A DNA stretch of 9,094 nucleotides from positions 1-9,094 of the forward strand of contig JAAZGQ010000227.1 of NCBI GenBank assembly GCA_012511135.1, given 5' to 3'. Shown in pieces: positions 1 through 7,756 of the stretch. Position 1 is the stretch's first letter. Every line of letters starts with the position of its first letter. The position numbers were made by a program, and so were the translations under genes. The stretch comes from Bacteroidales bacterium. Its GTDB lineage: Bacteria > Bacteroidota > Bacteroidia > Bacteroidales > UBA1402. The notes under the pieces are model-generated. The model was not told the DNA's origin. It did not search any database and saw nothing but the letters and a program-made list of their open reading frames with translations.

Positions 1-755
1 GCCAAAATACCGCCGTCTACGTAAAGAATGTGTCCGTTCACGAAATCCGAGGCTGCAGAAGCCAGAAAAACGGCCGGTCCCTGTAAATCTTCCGGGGTTC
101 CCCAACGAGCTGCAGGTGTTTTGGCAATAATAAAATCGTTGAATGGATGCCCCGGCACTCTTAATGGAGCTGTTTGAGGAGTAGCGATATAGCCTGGTCC
201 GAGGCCGTTTACCTGAATATTGAATTCGCCCCACTCGCTGGCCAGATTGCGGGTGAGCATTTTGAGGCCGCCTTTGGCTGAGGCGTAGGCAGCTACGGTT
301 TCCCGCCCCAACTCACTCATCATGGAACAAATATTGATGATTTTACCGGATTTTTTCTTTATCATGCCGGGAACAACAGCTTTGGACACGATAAAAGGTC
401 CGTTCAGGTCGATGTCAATCACCTGGCGAAATTCGGCAGCGGTCATTTCGACAGCAGGAATGCGTTTGATGATGCCGGCGTTGTTTACCAGAATGTCTAT
501 TACGCCCACTTCTTTTTCGATTTGAGCTACCATGGCGTATACCTGATCTTCGTTGGTGACATCACAGATGTAGCCTTTGGCTTCGATGCCTGAAGCCCTG
601 TATTCTTCCAGGCCCTTTTCGACCAACTCGGGCTTAATATCGTTGAATACAATTTTGGCACCGGCCTGTGCATAAGCCTTGGCTATAGCCATTCCGATGC
701 CGTATGATGCGCCCGTTACCAGCGCAATTTTTCCTTCTAATGAAAATGGATTCAT
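1..755 (-). CDS. kduD: 2-dehydro-3-deoxy-D-gluconate 5-dehydrogenase (KduD), C-terminus cut by window edge
   Basis: Cytosolic NAD(P)-dependent short-chain dehydrogenase/reductase. It begins at the ATG on the minus strand at 755-753 (MNPFSLEGKIALVTG) and stays open for 251 codons to the window start. The classical SDR landmarks are all visible: the cofactor-binding TGASYGIG at residues 14-21, NNAG at 91-94, and a catalytic set of Asn118, Ser144, Tyr157 and Lys161 (Y-A-S-A-K). The C-terminal part contains GPGYIATPQT and ends in FVNGHILYVDGGIL, typical of the KduD/gluconate 5-dehydrogenase subgroup; only about ten residues should be missing. By family knowledge it interconverts 2,5-diketo-3-deoxygluconate and 2-keto-3-deoxygluconate. 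Sequence alone does not separate KduD from gluconate 5-dehydrogenase, but its place 16 bases downstream of kduI on the same strand favours KduD. No Shine-Dalgarno is seen; the leader is A/T-rich as is normal in Bacteroidota. It is probably co-transcribed with kduI. Confidence 0.9.
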   Translation of the reverse strand, partial: MNPFSLEGKIALVTGASYGIGMAIAKAYAQAGAKIVFNDIKPELVEKGLEEYRASGIEAKGYICDVTNEDQVYAMVAQIEKEVGVIDILVNNAGIIKRIPAVEMTAAEFRQVIDIDLNGPFIVSKAVVPGMIKKKSGKIINICSMMSELGRETVAAYASAKGGLKMLTRNLASEWGEFNIQVNGLGPGYIATPQTAPLRVPGHPFNDFIIAKTPAARWGTPEDLQGPAVFLASAASDFVNGHILYVDGGIL

Positions 756-771
756 GTTTATGTTTATTTTG

Positions 772-1617
772 TTATCTCAATTCGGTAAATGTGAAGAAAT
801 CCTGATCACCATAATCAAGGTTCTCGCCGCCCATACCCCAGATAAAGGTATAATTGTTGGTGGCAGCTGCTGAATGTATCGACCATTCGGGAGATAAAAC
901 AGCCTGGTTGCGTTTCATCCAGATGTGACGGGTTTCGGTGGGCTCACCAAGAAAATGGCAAACGGCATGTTCTTCGGGCAGATCAAAATAGAAATAGGCT
1001 TCCATACGACGACTGTGAATATGAGCGGGCATGGTATTCCAGATGCTGCCCGGAGCCAGCTCGGTCATTCCCATTTGCAATTGACAGGTTGGTAAGACCT
1101 GGTTCACGATCATTTTATTTATGTAGCGATGGTTGGAACTTTCCAGGCTGCCCATTTCGGCAACGATGGCATTTTCTTTAGTGATTTTTTTGTCCGGATA
1201 TGTTTTGTGTGCAACCAGCGAGTTGAAATAAAACAAGGCCGGGCTGGCAGCGTCTTTGCTTTCGAAGTAAACTTCTCTGTCACCTGCACCCAGATAAAGA
1301 GCCTCTTTGTATTTTAAGGTAAATTGTTCATCACCTACTTTAACTATGCCTTCGCCCAGGCCGACATTGAAAATACCCAGTTCACGCCTGTGAAGAAAAA
1401 CAGGGGCTTTGAGCGCGTCGATAGCTTCCAGTTTAAGGGATTCACCCTGAGGCAGTGCTCCACCTACTATCATACGGTCGTACATGGAATAAACCATGTT
1501 TACTTCGTTGGCAACAAACAGATTGTCGATATGGAAGTCCCTTCTAAGTTCTTCCGTATCATAACGTTTTACATCCCTCGGATGCGCCGCATAGCGGAGT
1601 TCGTAGTTGGTTTTCAT
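772..1617 (-). CDS. kduI: 4-deoxy-L-threo-5-hexosulose-uronate ketol-isomerase (KduI)
   Basis: Cytosolic zinc-dependent cupin isomerase of 281 aa, close to the usual 278-280 aa of the family. It converts 5-keto-4-deoxyuronate (4-deoxy-L-threo-5-hexosulose uronate), formed from unsaturated uronides, into 2,5-diketo-3-deoxygluconate, the substrate of KduD. The N-terminus (MKTNYELRYAAHPRDVKRYD) with TEELRRDF soon after is characteristic. The metal site is intact: in MPAHIHSRRMEAYFYF, His199, His201 and Glu206, plus His248 in PEWSIHSAAAT. These sit at a constant offset of three from His196, His198, Glu203 and His245 of the E. coli enzyme as I recall them. The C-terminal GMGGENLDYGDQDF is also typical. 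The stop is TAA at 774-772, and kduD starts 16 bases on, so the two form a short operon. A -7-like element lies about 50 bases upstream. Nothing looks truncated or diverged. Confidence 0.96.
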   Translation of the reverse strand: MKTNYELRYAAHPRDVKRYDTEELRRDFHIDNLFVANEVNMVYSMYDRMIVGGALPQGESLKLEAIDALKAPVFLHRRELGIFNVGLGEGIVKVGDEQFTLKYKEALYLGAGDREVYFESKDAASPALFYFNSLVAHKTYPDKKITKENAIVAEMGSLESSNHRYINKMIVNQVLPTCQLQMGMTELAPGSIWNTMPAHIHSRRMEAYFYFDLPEEHAVCHFLGEPTETRHIWMKRNQAVLSPEWSIHSAAATNNYTFIWGMGGENLDYGDQDFFTFTELR

Positions 1618-1664
1618 AATAATATATTGTTTTAAGTGTAAAAAGACCTTTTATTCATAAGTTG

Positions 1665-1697
1665 CAAAAGTAACATAAATCTGTTATTTATGGAAAA
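1665..1697 (-). promoter_or_regulatory. Putative Bacteroidota-type promoter for kduI-kduD
   Basis: Read on the minus strand, TACTTTTG at 1672-1665 matches the Bacteroidota -7 consensus TAnnTTTG exactly. About 20 bases upstream is CTTTTCC (near 1698-1692), a weak fit to the -33 TTTG element. Transcription would start near 1660, giving a leader of about 40 bases before the kduI ATG at 1617. The -7 box is seen directly; the -33 assignment is weak. Confidence 0.5.
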
Positions 1698-1865
1698 GCT
1701 TCCCGTTATTTTTCTTTTTTAACTAAACAGGCGCAGCTAAGGCCTGAGAAATTAACATTAATTGTATGGGGAATTCTTCCATCAGATTAAACTATTTTTC
1801 AAACCAGGCATCCAAAAGCCGTCATTTTTATCGTAAATAATCTATTTATTCAATCAGCAAATTTT

Positions 1866-4709
1866 ATGAGAAGAATTTTCTTTGCCCTCTTCCTGCTTTC
1901 AGTTAGTCCGCTTGTTGCTCTTGCAGCCGAATACAGTATACAATCAAAGATGTTGGACAAAGCCACTGACGGAGCAATAGAGATGGGATCGGTGCGTTTG
2001 CTTGCTCCCGGTGATTCCAGTCTTATTGTGGGCACTTTGAGTGATCAGGCCGGACGTTTTACTTTATCGAAAATCAGTACTGGAAAATACATAATGGAAT
2101 GCCGTTATCTGGGCTACAAAACCTTTTACAAAGACATCGAAGTAAAAGATAAATCTATCATTCTGCCCAATATATACATGGAAGAAGAATCCAAACAACT
2201 GGATGAAGTACAGGTAACCGGTATGGCAGCCCAAATGATTGTCAAGGTTGACACCATAGAATATAATGCGGCTGCATTTAAAACGGCCGAAAATGCGGTG
2301 GTCGAAGATTTGCTCAAACGTCTGCCCGGGGTACAAATCACGGATGGAAGCATTACCGTTAACGGAGAAAAGATCTCGCGCATCAAAGTGGACGGCAAGA
2401 AATTTTTTGACGGAGATATTGAGATGACTACCAAAAACCTGACGGCCGATATGATCGATAAAATTCAGGTGGTGGACGAAAAATCGGATATGGCCAAATT
2501 AACCGGCTTTGAAGACGAAAACACAGAACGCATTATCAATTTACAACTCAAACCCAACAGACGTAAGGGTGTTTTTGGTAACCTAAGCGCTGCCGGAGGA
2601 GCCGATATTGACAATGGTTTTAATTACGACGCCTCTACTTTTCTGGACGATGATTTTCGCTACAATGCCAATGCTTTTTTGAATATAATGTCTGCCAACG
2701 CCCAAACTGCCGTAGTAGGCGGGGCCAACAATATCAACAGCAGTTTCAGCGGCCGCGGTCGTGGATTTCGTGGCTGGGGAGGCAGCAACGGCATTACCAA
2801 TACCCAAAACCTGGGATTGAACAACAATACCCAGATAAAGGAAGGTTTGCTTATTGGAGGAGACGCTCCTTACAACCATTCCACCAATCATTCAGAAACC
2901 GAAAGTTCCAGGGACAGCTGGCTGAGTGGGGACACTATCAGCAACAACGACAAGAGTGTTTCTAACTCTATCAGCGACAACGCCAACCTGAGGTTGGAAA
3001 TGGAATGGAAACTGGATTCTTTGAATACCCTTATCGTACAGCCCTCTGTTTCTTACAGCATTAATCAGACCGACAGAAATCAGGAATACGATTATTACAA
3101 CAACGGAGACAGCACCAGCTGGGGAACTTCCGATAATCTGAGCAATTCTCTGAACTTAAATTCCCGATTGAATTTGATATACAGTCATAAATCCAGTCAA
3201 AAAGCCGGCCGTTCCATCACAATGAATCTGGGTGGCAGCTATGGGGAATCGAACAGCACCGGCTATAATAAATCGATTAAAAACACTTTGGATTCCATCG
3301 TGAATTTAGATCAGAAGAGTCTGAATACTTCCGGATCATATGGTATGAATATGCGCGCCTCTTATGTGGAACCTTTGTGGAATTTACAAAATTTCATTGA
3401 GGCAGCCGTTTCGTTCAATTATTCCGGACGTGATTCCGAAAAAGAGCAATTTGACAACGACGGCAGTGGCAAATATCCTGTCGAAAATAAAGATCTCGAA
3501 TACAGCAATTCTTTTAAGAATTACAATTTCACCGAAACAGCTGAATTGAATTACCGTTATGTCAGCGAGGTCTGGAATATTATGGCAGGCTTCAGAGCAG
3601 AACCTGCTCAGACTTTTAGTTACACCACCTACGGGGATGGCACGGGTTATGATATTTCGCAAAGTGTTTTCAATTTTTCTCCTTCCCTGAGTGTTCGATA
3701 TGTACTGGGGGAACGCAGGAATTTTATCCGTATGGAATATCGCGGACGTACTCAGGAGCCATCTGTCACCCAGATGCAGCCGGTCAAAAACAATTCCGAC
3801 CTGATGAACGAAACAGTAGGTAATGCCAAACTGATTCCGTCCTATAATCAAAACCTCAGACTGATCATGTCCAAATACAATCCCGAAACCTTTGCTTCCT
3901 GGAATGCCACTTTATTTGGAGACGTCACCAAAGATGCTTTAGTGGCCAACAGTATTTACGATATTACCAGCAAACAATACAATCAAACCGTCAATGCCGA
4001 CCGCTCTCCCTTCAATCTGAACGGAAGGTTTATGTATAATACTCCCTTAATTCCGAACCGCTTGCATTTCAATACGGGAAGCTCGGTCAATTATGCAGAA
4101 AGAATTGGTTATTCCAGTAGAAAAGTAAGTGATCTGGACATTGAGAATCTGCCTCTGGGAGACCGAAGTATTACACAAATTTACGGATTCAGCGAAGATT
4201 TATCTTTGACTTTTACCCACGATATCATGGAAATTGGCGCCAGGGGTTCTTTTAGTTATAATAATTCATTGAACAACTTAAACAACACCGACCAAACCAC
4301 ACTCAACTGGTCCGGCAGCGGTAATATTAATTTGCATTTGCCCAACAGTATCAATATTTCCACCGATATCAGTTACAGTGATCGATACGGTTACGCTAAT
4401 TTTGACCAGACGGAAATTTTGTGGAACGCAACCATAGACAAAACCATCAAAAACAAATTAACCGTATCACTCACAGTAAACGACATTCTACGTCAAAGAC
4501 TTAACGTCAGACAAAATTACGGAGACAACAACGTCTCTTACAGTAGATACAATACATTACCCGCTTATTTTCTGTTGAGCTTCAGTTACAGGATTCAATC
4601 TTTCGGAGGTGGCAATAGCAGCAACCAGCAAGGTATGCCACAACGTATGGGCCGCGGTATGGGCGGGTATGGAAGAGGCATGGGAGGTTCATTCCCTCCT
4701 GGCATGTAA
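1866..4709 (+). CDS. Outer-membrane beta-barrel protein, TonB-dependent-receptor-like (paralogue 1)
   Basis: A 947-aa exported protein. Residues 1-21 form a signal peptide (MRRIFFALFLLSVSPLVALA, cleavage likely before Glu22). Residues about 24-105 resemble a carboxypeptidase-regulatory-like beta-sandwich (SDQAGRFTLSKISTGKY, YLGYKTF). A TonB-box-like LDEVQVTG lies at 112-119, followed by a plug-like region to about 228 with VVEDLLKRLPGV, DGKKFFDGD (176-184) and KNLTADMIDKIQVVDEKSD. The remainder to about residue 913 is rich in alternating aromatic/polar strands and Asn/Ser/Tyr loops, as in OMP_b-brl_3 barrels. A Gly/Arg-rich stretch (SGRGRGFRGWGGSNG) occurs at 295-309, and a 34-residue Gly/Met/Arg-rich tail (914-947) follows the last strand SFSYRIQSF. 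The ATG at 1866 gives a good signal peptide. There is no Shine-Dalgarno and no clear TAnnTTTG in the upstream spacer; TATTTTTC at 1793-1800 is the nearest match. The protein is collinear with the next gene. No SusD gene accompanies it and its substrate is unknown; a role in surface assembly or signalling is as possible as import. Confidence 0.88.
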   Translation: MRRIFFALFLLSVSPLVALAAEYSIQSKMLDKATDGAIEMGSVRLLAPGDSSLIVGTLSDQAGRFTLSKISTGKYIMECRYLGYKTFYKDIEVKDKSIILPNIYMEEESKQLDEVQVTGMAAQMIVKVDTIEYNAAAFKTAENAVVEDLLKRLPGVQITDGSITVNGEKISRIKVDGKKFFDGDIEMTTKNLTADMIDKIQVVDEKSDMAKLTGFEDENTERIINLQLKPNRRKGVFGNLSAAGGADIDNGFNYDASTFLDDDFRYNANAFLNIMSANAQTAVVGGANNINSSFSGRGRGFRGWGGSNGITNTQNLGLNNNTQIKEGLLIGGDAPYNHSTNHSETESSRDSWLSGDTISNNDKSVSNSISDNANLRLEMEWKLDSLNTLIVQPSVSYSINQTDRNQEYDYYNNGDSTSWGTSDNLSNSLNLNSRLNLIYSHKSSQKAGRSITMNLGGSYGESNSTGYNKSIKNTLDSIVNLDQKSLNTSGSYGMNMRASYVEPLWNLQNFIEAAVSFNYSGRDSEKEQFDNDGSGKYPVENKDLEYSNSFKNYNFTETAELNYRYVSEVWNIMAGFRAEPAQTFSYTTYGDGTGYDISQSVFNFSPSLSVRYVLGERRNFIRMEYRGRTQEPSVTQMQPVKNNSDLMNETVGNAKLIPSYNQNLRLIMSKYNPETFASWNATLFGDVTKDALVANSIYDITSKQYNQTVNADRSPFNLNGRFMYNTPLIPNRLHFNTGSSVNYAERIGYSSRKVSDLDIENLPLGDRSITQIYGFSEDLSLTFTHDIMEIGARGSFSYNNSLNNLNNTDQTTLNWSGSGNINLHLPNSINISTDISYSDRYGYANFDQTEILWNATIDKTIKNKLTVSLTVNDILRQRLNVRQNYGDNNVSYSRYNTLPAYFLLSFSYRIQSFGGGNSSNQQGMPQRMGRGMGGYGRGMGGSFPPGM

Positions 4710-4733
4710 TTTTAGGTTTTGATTTAGGTTATG

Positions 4734-4769
4734 GAAATGCTTCTCTGTGTTGAGAGGCATTTCTCTTTT
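4734..4769 (+). terminator. Putative intrinsic terminator between the two barrel genes
   Basis: AAATGCTTCTC (4735-4745) pairs with GAGAGGCATTT (4752-4762) across a 6-base loop, TGTGTT, with one G-U pair. G4734-C4763 extends the stem by one further pair. A short T-rich run (TCTTTT, 4764-4769) follows. It starts 24 bases after the stop of paralogue 1, so it probably ends that transcript and separates it from paralogue 2. The T-run is interrupted by a C, so termination may be partial. Confidence 0.65.
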
Positions 4770-4837
4770 AGATTTATTGGCATTTATTTTCATTGTTTGT
4801 TAAATGTGGCTTTAAACTATCTATACAAGCACTCGTC

Positions 4838-4845
4838 TAAGTTTG
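4838..4845 (+). promoter_or_regulatory. Putative -7 promoter element for paralogue 2
   Basis: TAAGTTTG is an exact match to the Bacteroidota -7 consensus TAnnTTTG. The best upstream partner, TTTA at 4811-4814, sits 23 bases away, a little further than the usual spacing, so the -33 element is weak or absent. Transcription would start near 4850, giving a leader of roughly 24 bases before the ATG at 4874. This spacing argues against use of the TTG at 4856. Confidence 0.45.
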
Positions 4846-4873
4846 CGTTGATCTTTTGTATAATTATTGTCCC

Positions 4874-7711
4874 ATGAGATTTATTCTTACTGCATTCTTC
4901 CTGACTTTATTTAGTCTGAGTTTATTTTCCCAACACAGTATTCAAGGCAAATTGCTTGACAAGGAAACGGATGGCCCCATAGAAATGGCCACCATCCAAC
5001 TGCTTTCTGCCAAAGATTCCAGCCTCATTAACGGAGCGGTAAGTGATTATGCCGGTCGCTATTCTTTTTCAAAAGTAGACAAGGGCAACTACCTGATTTT
5101 GTATAAATATTTGGGATACAAAGAAGTTTTTATGGAAGTCGAAGTGGAAGATAAATCCAAACTCCTTAAAAATGTCTATCTCGAAGAAGAATCCACCAAT
5201 CTTGATGAAGTAGAGATCACCGGAATGGCAGCGCAAATGATCATTAAAGGAGATACTACAGAATACAATGCAGCCGCCTTTAAAATGCAGGAAAATGCTG
5301 TGGTTGAGGATTTGTTCAAACGATTACCGGGTTTTATGATTGATTCAAACGGTAATATTACCGTCAATGGAGAAAATATAGGCCGCATAAGAATTGACGG
5401 TAAAAAATTCTTTGACGGTGATATGGAAATGATTACCAAAAATTTTACGGCAGACATGGTCGATAAGATTCAAGTGTTCGATGAATTGTCGGAGATGGCT
5501 CAATTGACAGGAATCGAGGATGAAAACACGCAGAGGATCATCAATATCACACTCAAACCGGACAGACGCAAAGGCGTTTTCGGACATGTCGCAGGTGGTT
5601 TAGGGGCAGATTTTGACCAGGGATTAAACTACGACGAAAACTTTTTTAAAGACGATTTTCGGTACGACGCCAATAGTATGATTAATCTGTTCAAAGAAGA
5701 TTTCCGGGCTTCATTTACAGCCGGCGCCAATAATATCAATTCCAGCCGTAGTGGCCGGGGAAGGGGAAGCAGAGGATTTAGCGGAGGCAGCGGAATTACT
5801 TCGATGCAAAATTTGGGCTTAAATATCAATGCCGAGCCCAGGGATAAAATGGAAATAGGTGGAAGCACCAGTTATAATCATACTTCGAATTACGGAAAAA
5901 CGGAATCTTTTCGCGAAAGCTGGCTCAAAGATGTTACCAATACCAACAACTCTACATCAACTTCGCATTCAGAAAGCAACAATGCCCATTTAGGTTTTGA
6001 AATGAGGTGGCAAATCGATTCGTTGAGCACTCTGATCATTCAACCCAGTGCCTCTTACGGCTTGAGTTCCAGCGTCAGTGAAAGAGAATTTGATTATTAC
6101 ACAAACGGAGACAGCACCAGTTGGGGTGATTCCAAAAACAACAATTTGTCCAATAACCTGAACACCTCCCTGAACCTACTGTTCAGTCATCGATCCGGAC
6201 AGAAAAAAGGCAGGGTACTGACCCTTAATTTAAACGGGAGTCTGGGCGAAAACGAAGGCCAGGGTTATAATCAATCCAATAAGTACACTCCCGATTCTGC
6301 AATCTTGCTGGATCAAAAATCGATCAACACCTCCGATTCATACAGTCTCAGATTAAGAGCCTCGCTGGTTGAACCCTTATGGGATTTACAAAACTTTTTG
6401 GAGTTCAATGCTTCTGTAAATTATTCAAAAAGAAATTCGATACGTAATCAATATGACAAAGACGAAAGCGGCGATTACAGTCTTTTTAACGATGAATACA
6501 GTAACGAGTTCTGGAATACCGGTTTTTCTGAAAACCTGGCAATCAACTATAATTATCGCGACGAAAAACTAAACATTGTAGCCGGTGTTACGGCAGCTCC
6601 TTCTCAAAGCTACAGTTATACACTCTATGGCGACGGCGAAGTCAGAGATATTGAGAACAAAGTATTCAATTATTCTCCCAACCTGAGCATTCGTTACAAT
6701 ATTGGCGGGGAACGGCGAAATTACATCCGGGTTCAGTACCGCGGACGTTCTTCTGAACCCAGTGTTTCACAAATGCAACCGGTCAAAAACAATACCAACC
6801 TGATGCGAGAGACAGTAGGGAATCCATTACTGCTTCCGGCTTTCAGTCACAGCCTTAGTATCAATTATTCTAAATCCAATCCCGAAACCTTGTCTTCTTT
6901 CAGCACCTCGGTCAGCAGCAGCATGGACAAAGACGCCCTGGTTTCCAACAGCATCTACGATGCTTCGGGCAAAGAATACAGTCAGACAGTCAATGTGGAC
7001 AGAGCTCCTTTTGGTTTAAACGGCAGTGTTATGTACAACAGGCCCATAATTAAGAACAGGTTGCATTTTCAAACCAGCACTTCGGCAGGATTGAATCAGC
7101 GAATCGGTTATTCGAGCAGGAACGTTTCGGACGAGGATATTGATGTGGACAACCTGATGTTGGGAGACCGCAGCGTTACCAATACCTACAATGCCAGCGA
7201 AAATTTATCGCTCACCTTTACACACGATATCGTCGAAGCCGGTTTCAGAGGTCGTTTCAATTATTCCAGAAGCCAGAACAACCTGAATCCGGAACGCATA
7301 CAGAACACCATCAACTGGTCCGCCACGGGCAATGTAAGTCTTCATCTGCCTTACGACATTAATATTGACAATGATTTAAGTTTTAGTGCCCGCCAGGGAT
7401 ACGCTAATTTTGATCAAAACGAATTGCTATGGAACGCAACCATAGACAAAGCTATCTTCAAAAAGAAATTCACCCTGCAGTTAAGAATCAACGATATTCT
7501 GAGACAAAGGCAGAACATAAGTCAAAGCATCGGCGACAACTCGGTTTCCTATAACAAGTCGGATATGCTGACCGCTTATTACATCATCACTTTGAGTTAC
7601 CGTATCAGGCAATTCGGAGGCCGGGCTGGCGGTTCAGGCCGTGGCGGTAGTGGTGGCGGTGCTCCCAGGGGTGGTATGCGGGGCATGCCCGGCGGAGGTT
7701 ACGGCGGCTAA
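4874..7711 (+). CDS. Outer-membrane beta-barrel protein, TonB-dependent-receptor-like (paralogue 2)
   Basis: A 945-aa paralogue of the preceding gene, collinear over the full length. The open frame extends back to a TTG at 4856, but the ATG at 4874 is chosen because it gives a clean signal peptide (MRFILTAFFLTLFSLSLFSQ, cleavage likely before His21) that aligns with the start of paralogue 1. In order it has a carboxypeptidase-regulatory-like domain (about 22-103), a TonB-box-like LDEVEITG (110-117), and a plug-like region with VVEDLFKRLPG, DGKKFFDGD (175-183) and KNFTADMVDKIQVFDE. A long barrel to about residue 914 follows, with RGRSSEPSVSQMQPVKNN and NDILRQRQNISQ shared with paralogue 1. A Gly/Arg-rich stretch (SGRGRGSRGFSGGSG) lies at 293-307. 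The last strand, LSYRIRQF, is followed by a 31-residue tail (915-945) with 18 glycines. A terminator-like hairpin before it and its own -7 element suggest independent transcription. No SusD, protease or enzyme gene is adjacent on this strand. Family assignment is firm, function unknown. Confidence 0.88.
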   Translation: MRFILTAFFLTLFSLSLFSQHSIQGKLLDKETDGPIEMATIQLLSAKDSSLINGAVSDYAGRYSFSKVDKGNYLILYKYLGYKEVFMEVEVEDKSKLLKNVYLEEESTNLDEVEITGMAAQMIIKGDTTEYNAAAFKMQENAVVEDLFKRLPGFMIDSNGNITVNGENIGRIRIDGKKFFDGDMEMITKNFTADMVDKIQVFDELSEMAQLTGIEDENTQRIINITLKPDRRKGVFGHVAGGLGADFDQGLNYDENFFKDDFRYDANSMINLFKEDFRASFTAGANNINSSRSGRGRGSRGFSGGSGITSMQNLGLNINAEPRDKMEIGGSTSYNHTSNYGKTESFRESWLKDVTNTNNSTSTSHSESNNAHLGFEMRWQIDSLSTLIIQPSASYGLSSSVSEREFDYYTNGDSTSWGDSKNNNLSNNLNTSLNLLFSHRSGQKKGRVLTLNLNGSLGENEGQGYNQSNKYTPDSAILLDQKSINTSDSYSLRLRASLVEPLWDLQNFLEFNASVNYSKRNSIRNQYDKDESGDYSLFNDEYSNEFWNTGFSENLAINYNYRDEKLNIVAGVTAAPSQSYSYTLYGDGEVRDIENKVFNYSPNLSIRYNIGGERRNYIRVQYRGRSSEPSVSQMQPVKNNTNLMRETVGNPLLLPAFSHSLSINYSKSNPETLSSFSTSVSSSMDKDALVSNSIYDASGKEYSQTVNVDRAPFGLNGSVMYNRPIIKNRLHFQTSTSAGLNQRIGYSSRNVSDEDIDVDNLMLGDRSVTNTYNASENLSLTFTHDIVEAGFRGRFNYSRSQNNLNPERIQNTINWSATGNVSLHLPYDINIDNDLSFSARQGYANFDQNELLWNATIDKAIFKKKFTLQLRINDILRQRQNISQSIGDNSVSYNKSDMLTAYYIITLSYRIRQFGGRAGGSGRGGSGGGAPRGGMRGMPGGGYGG

Positions 7712-7717
7712 TCCGGC

Positions 7718-7735
7718 AGCTCTAATTTCGGAGCT
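7718..7735. terminator. Weak hairpin in the convergent gap
   Basis: AGCTCT (7718-7723) can pair with GGAGCT (7730-7735) around a 6-base loop, including one G-U pair. It lies in the 45-base gap between the stops of paralogue 2 and the convergent transporter gene, where a shared terminator would be expected. There is no T-run on either side, so the call is tentative. Confidence 0.25.
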
Positions 7736-7756
7736 TGGAACAACAAAACTCCCTGA

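Noticed and set aside
1324..1635. 103-aa plus-strand open frame opposite kduI
   Set aside because: It lies wholly antisense to a well-conserved enzyme gene, resembles no family I know, and is explained by codon bias of the true frame.
1618..1865. Possible regulatory RNA or small gene in the kduI/barrel spacer
   Set aside because: The spacer is A/T-rich with no convincing open frame, strong hairpin or riboswitch-like conserved core; only a -7 element for kduI could be supported.
2748..2820. Gly/Arg-rich coding stretch considered as a frameshift or assembly artefact
   Set aside because: The same segment is present at the matching place in the second paralogue in frame, so it is a real part of the family.
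3384..3851. 155-aa minus-strand open frame inside paralogue 1
   Set aside because: It is a shadow of the barrel gene with no start context, and the plus-strand protein is intact throughout.
1866..7711. Tandem duplication considered as an assembly duplication
   Set aside because: The two copies differ throughout at nucleotide and protein level, including loops and tails, so they are genuine diverged paralogues.
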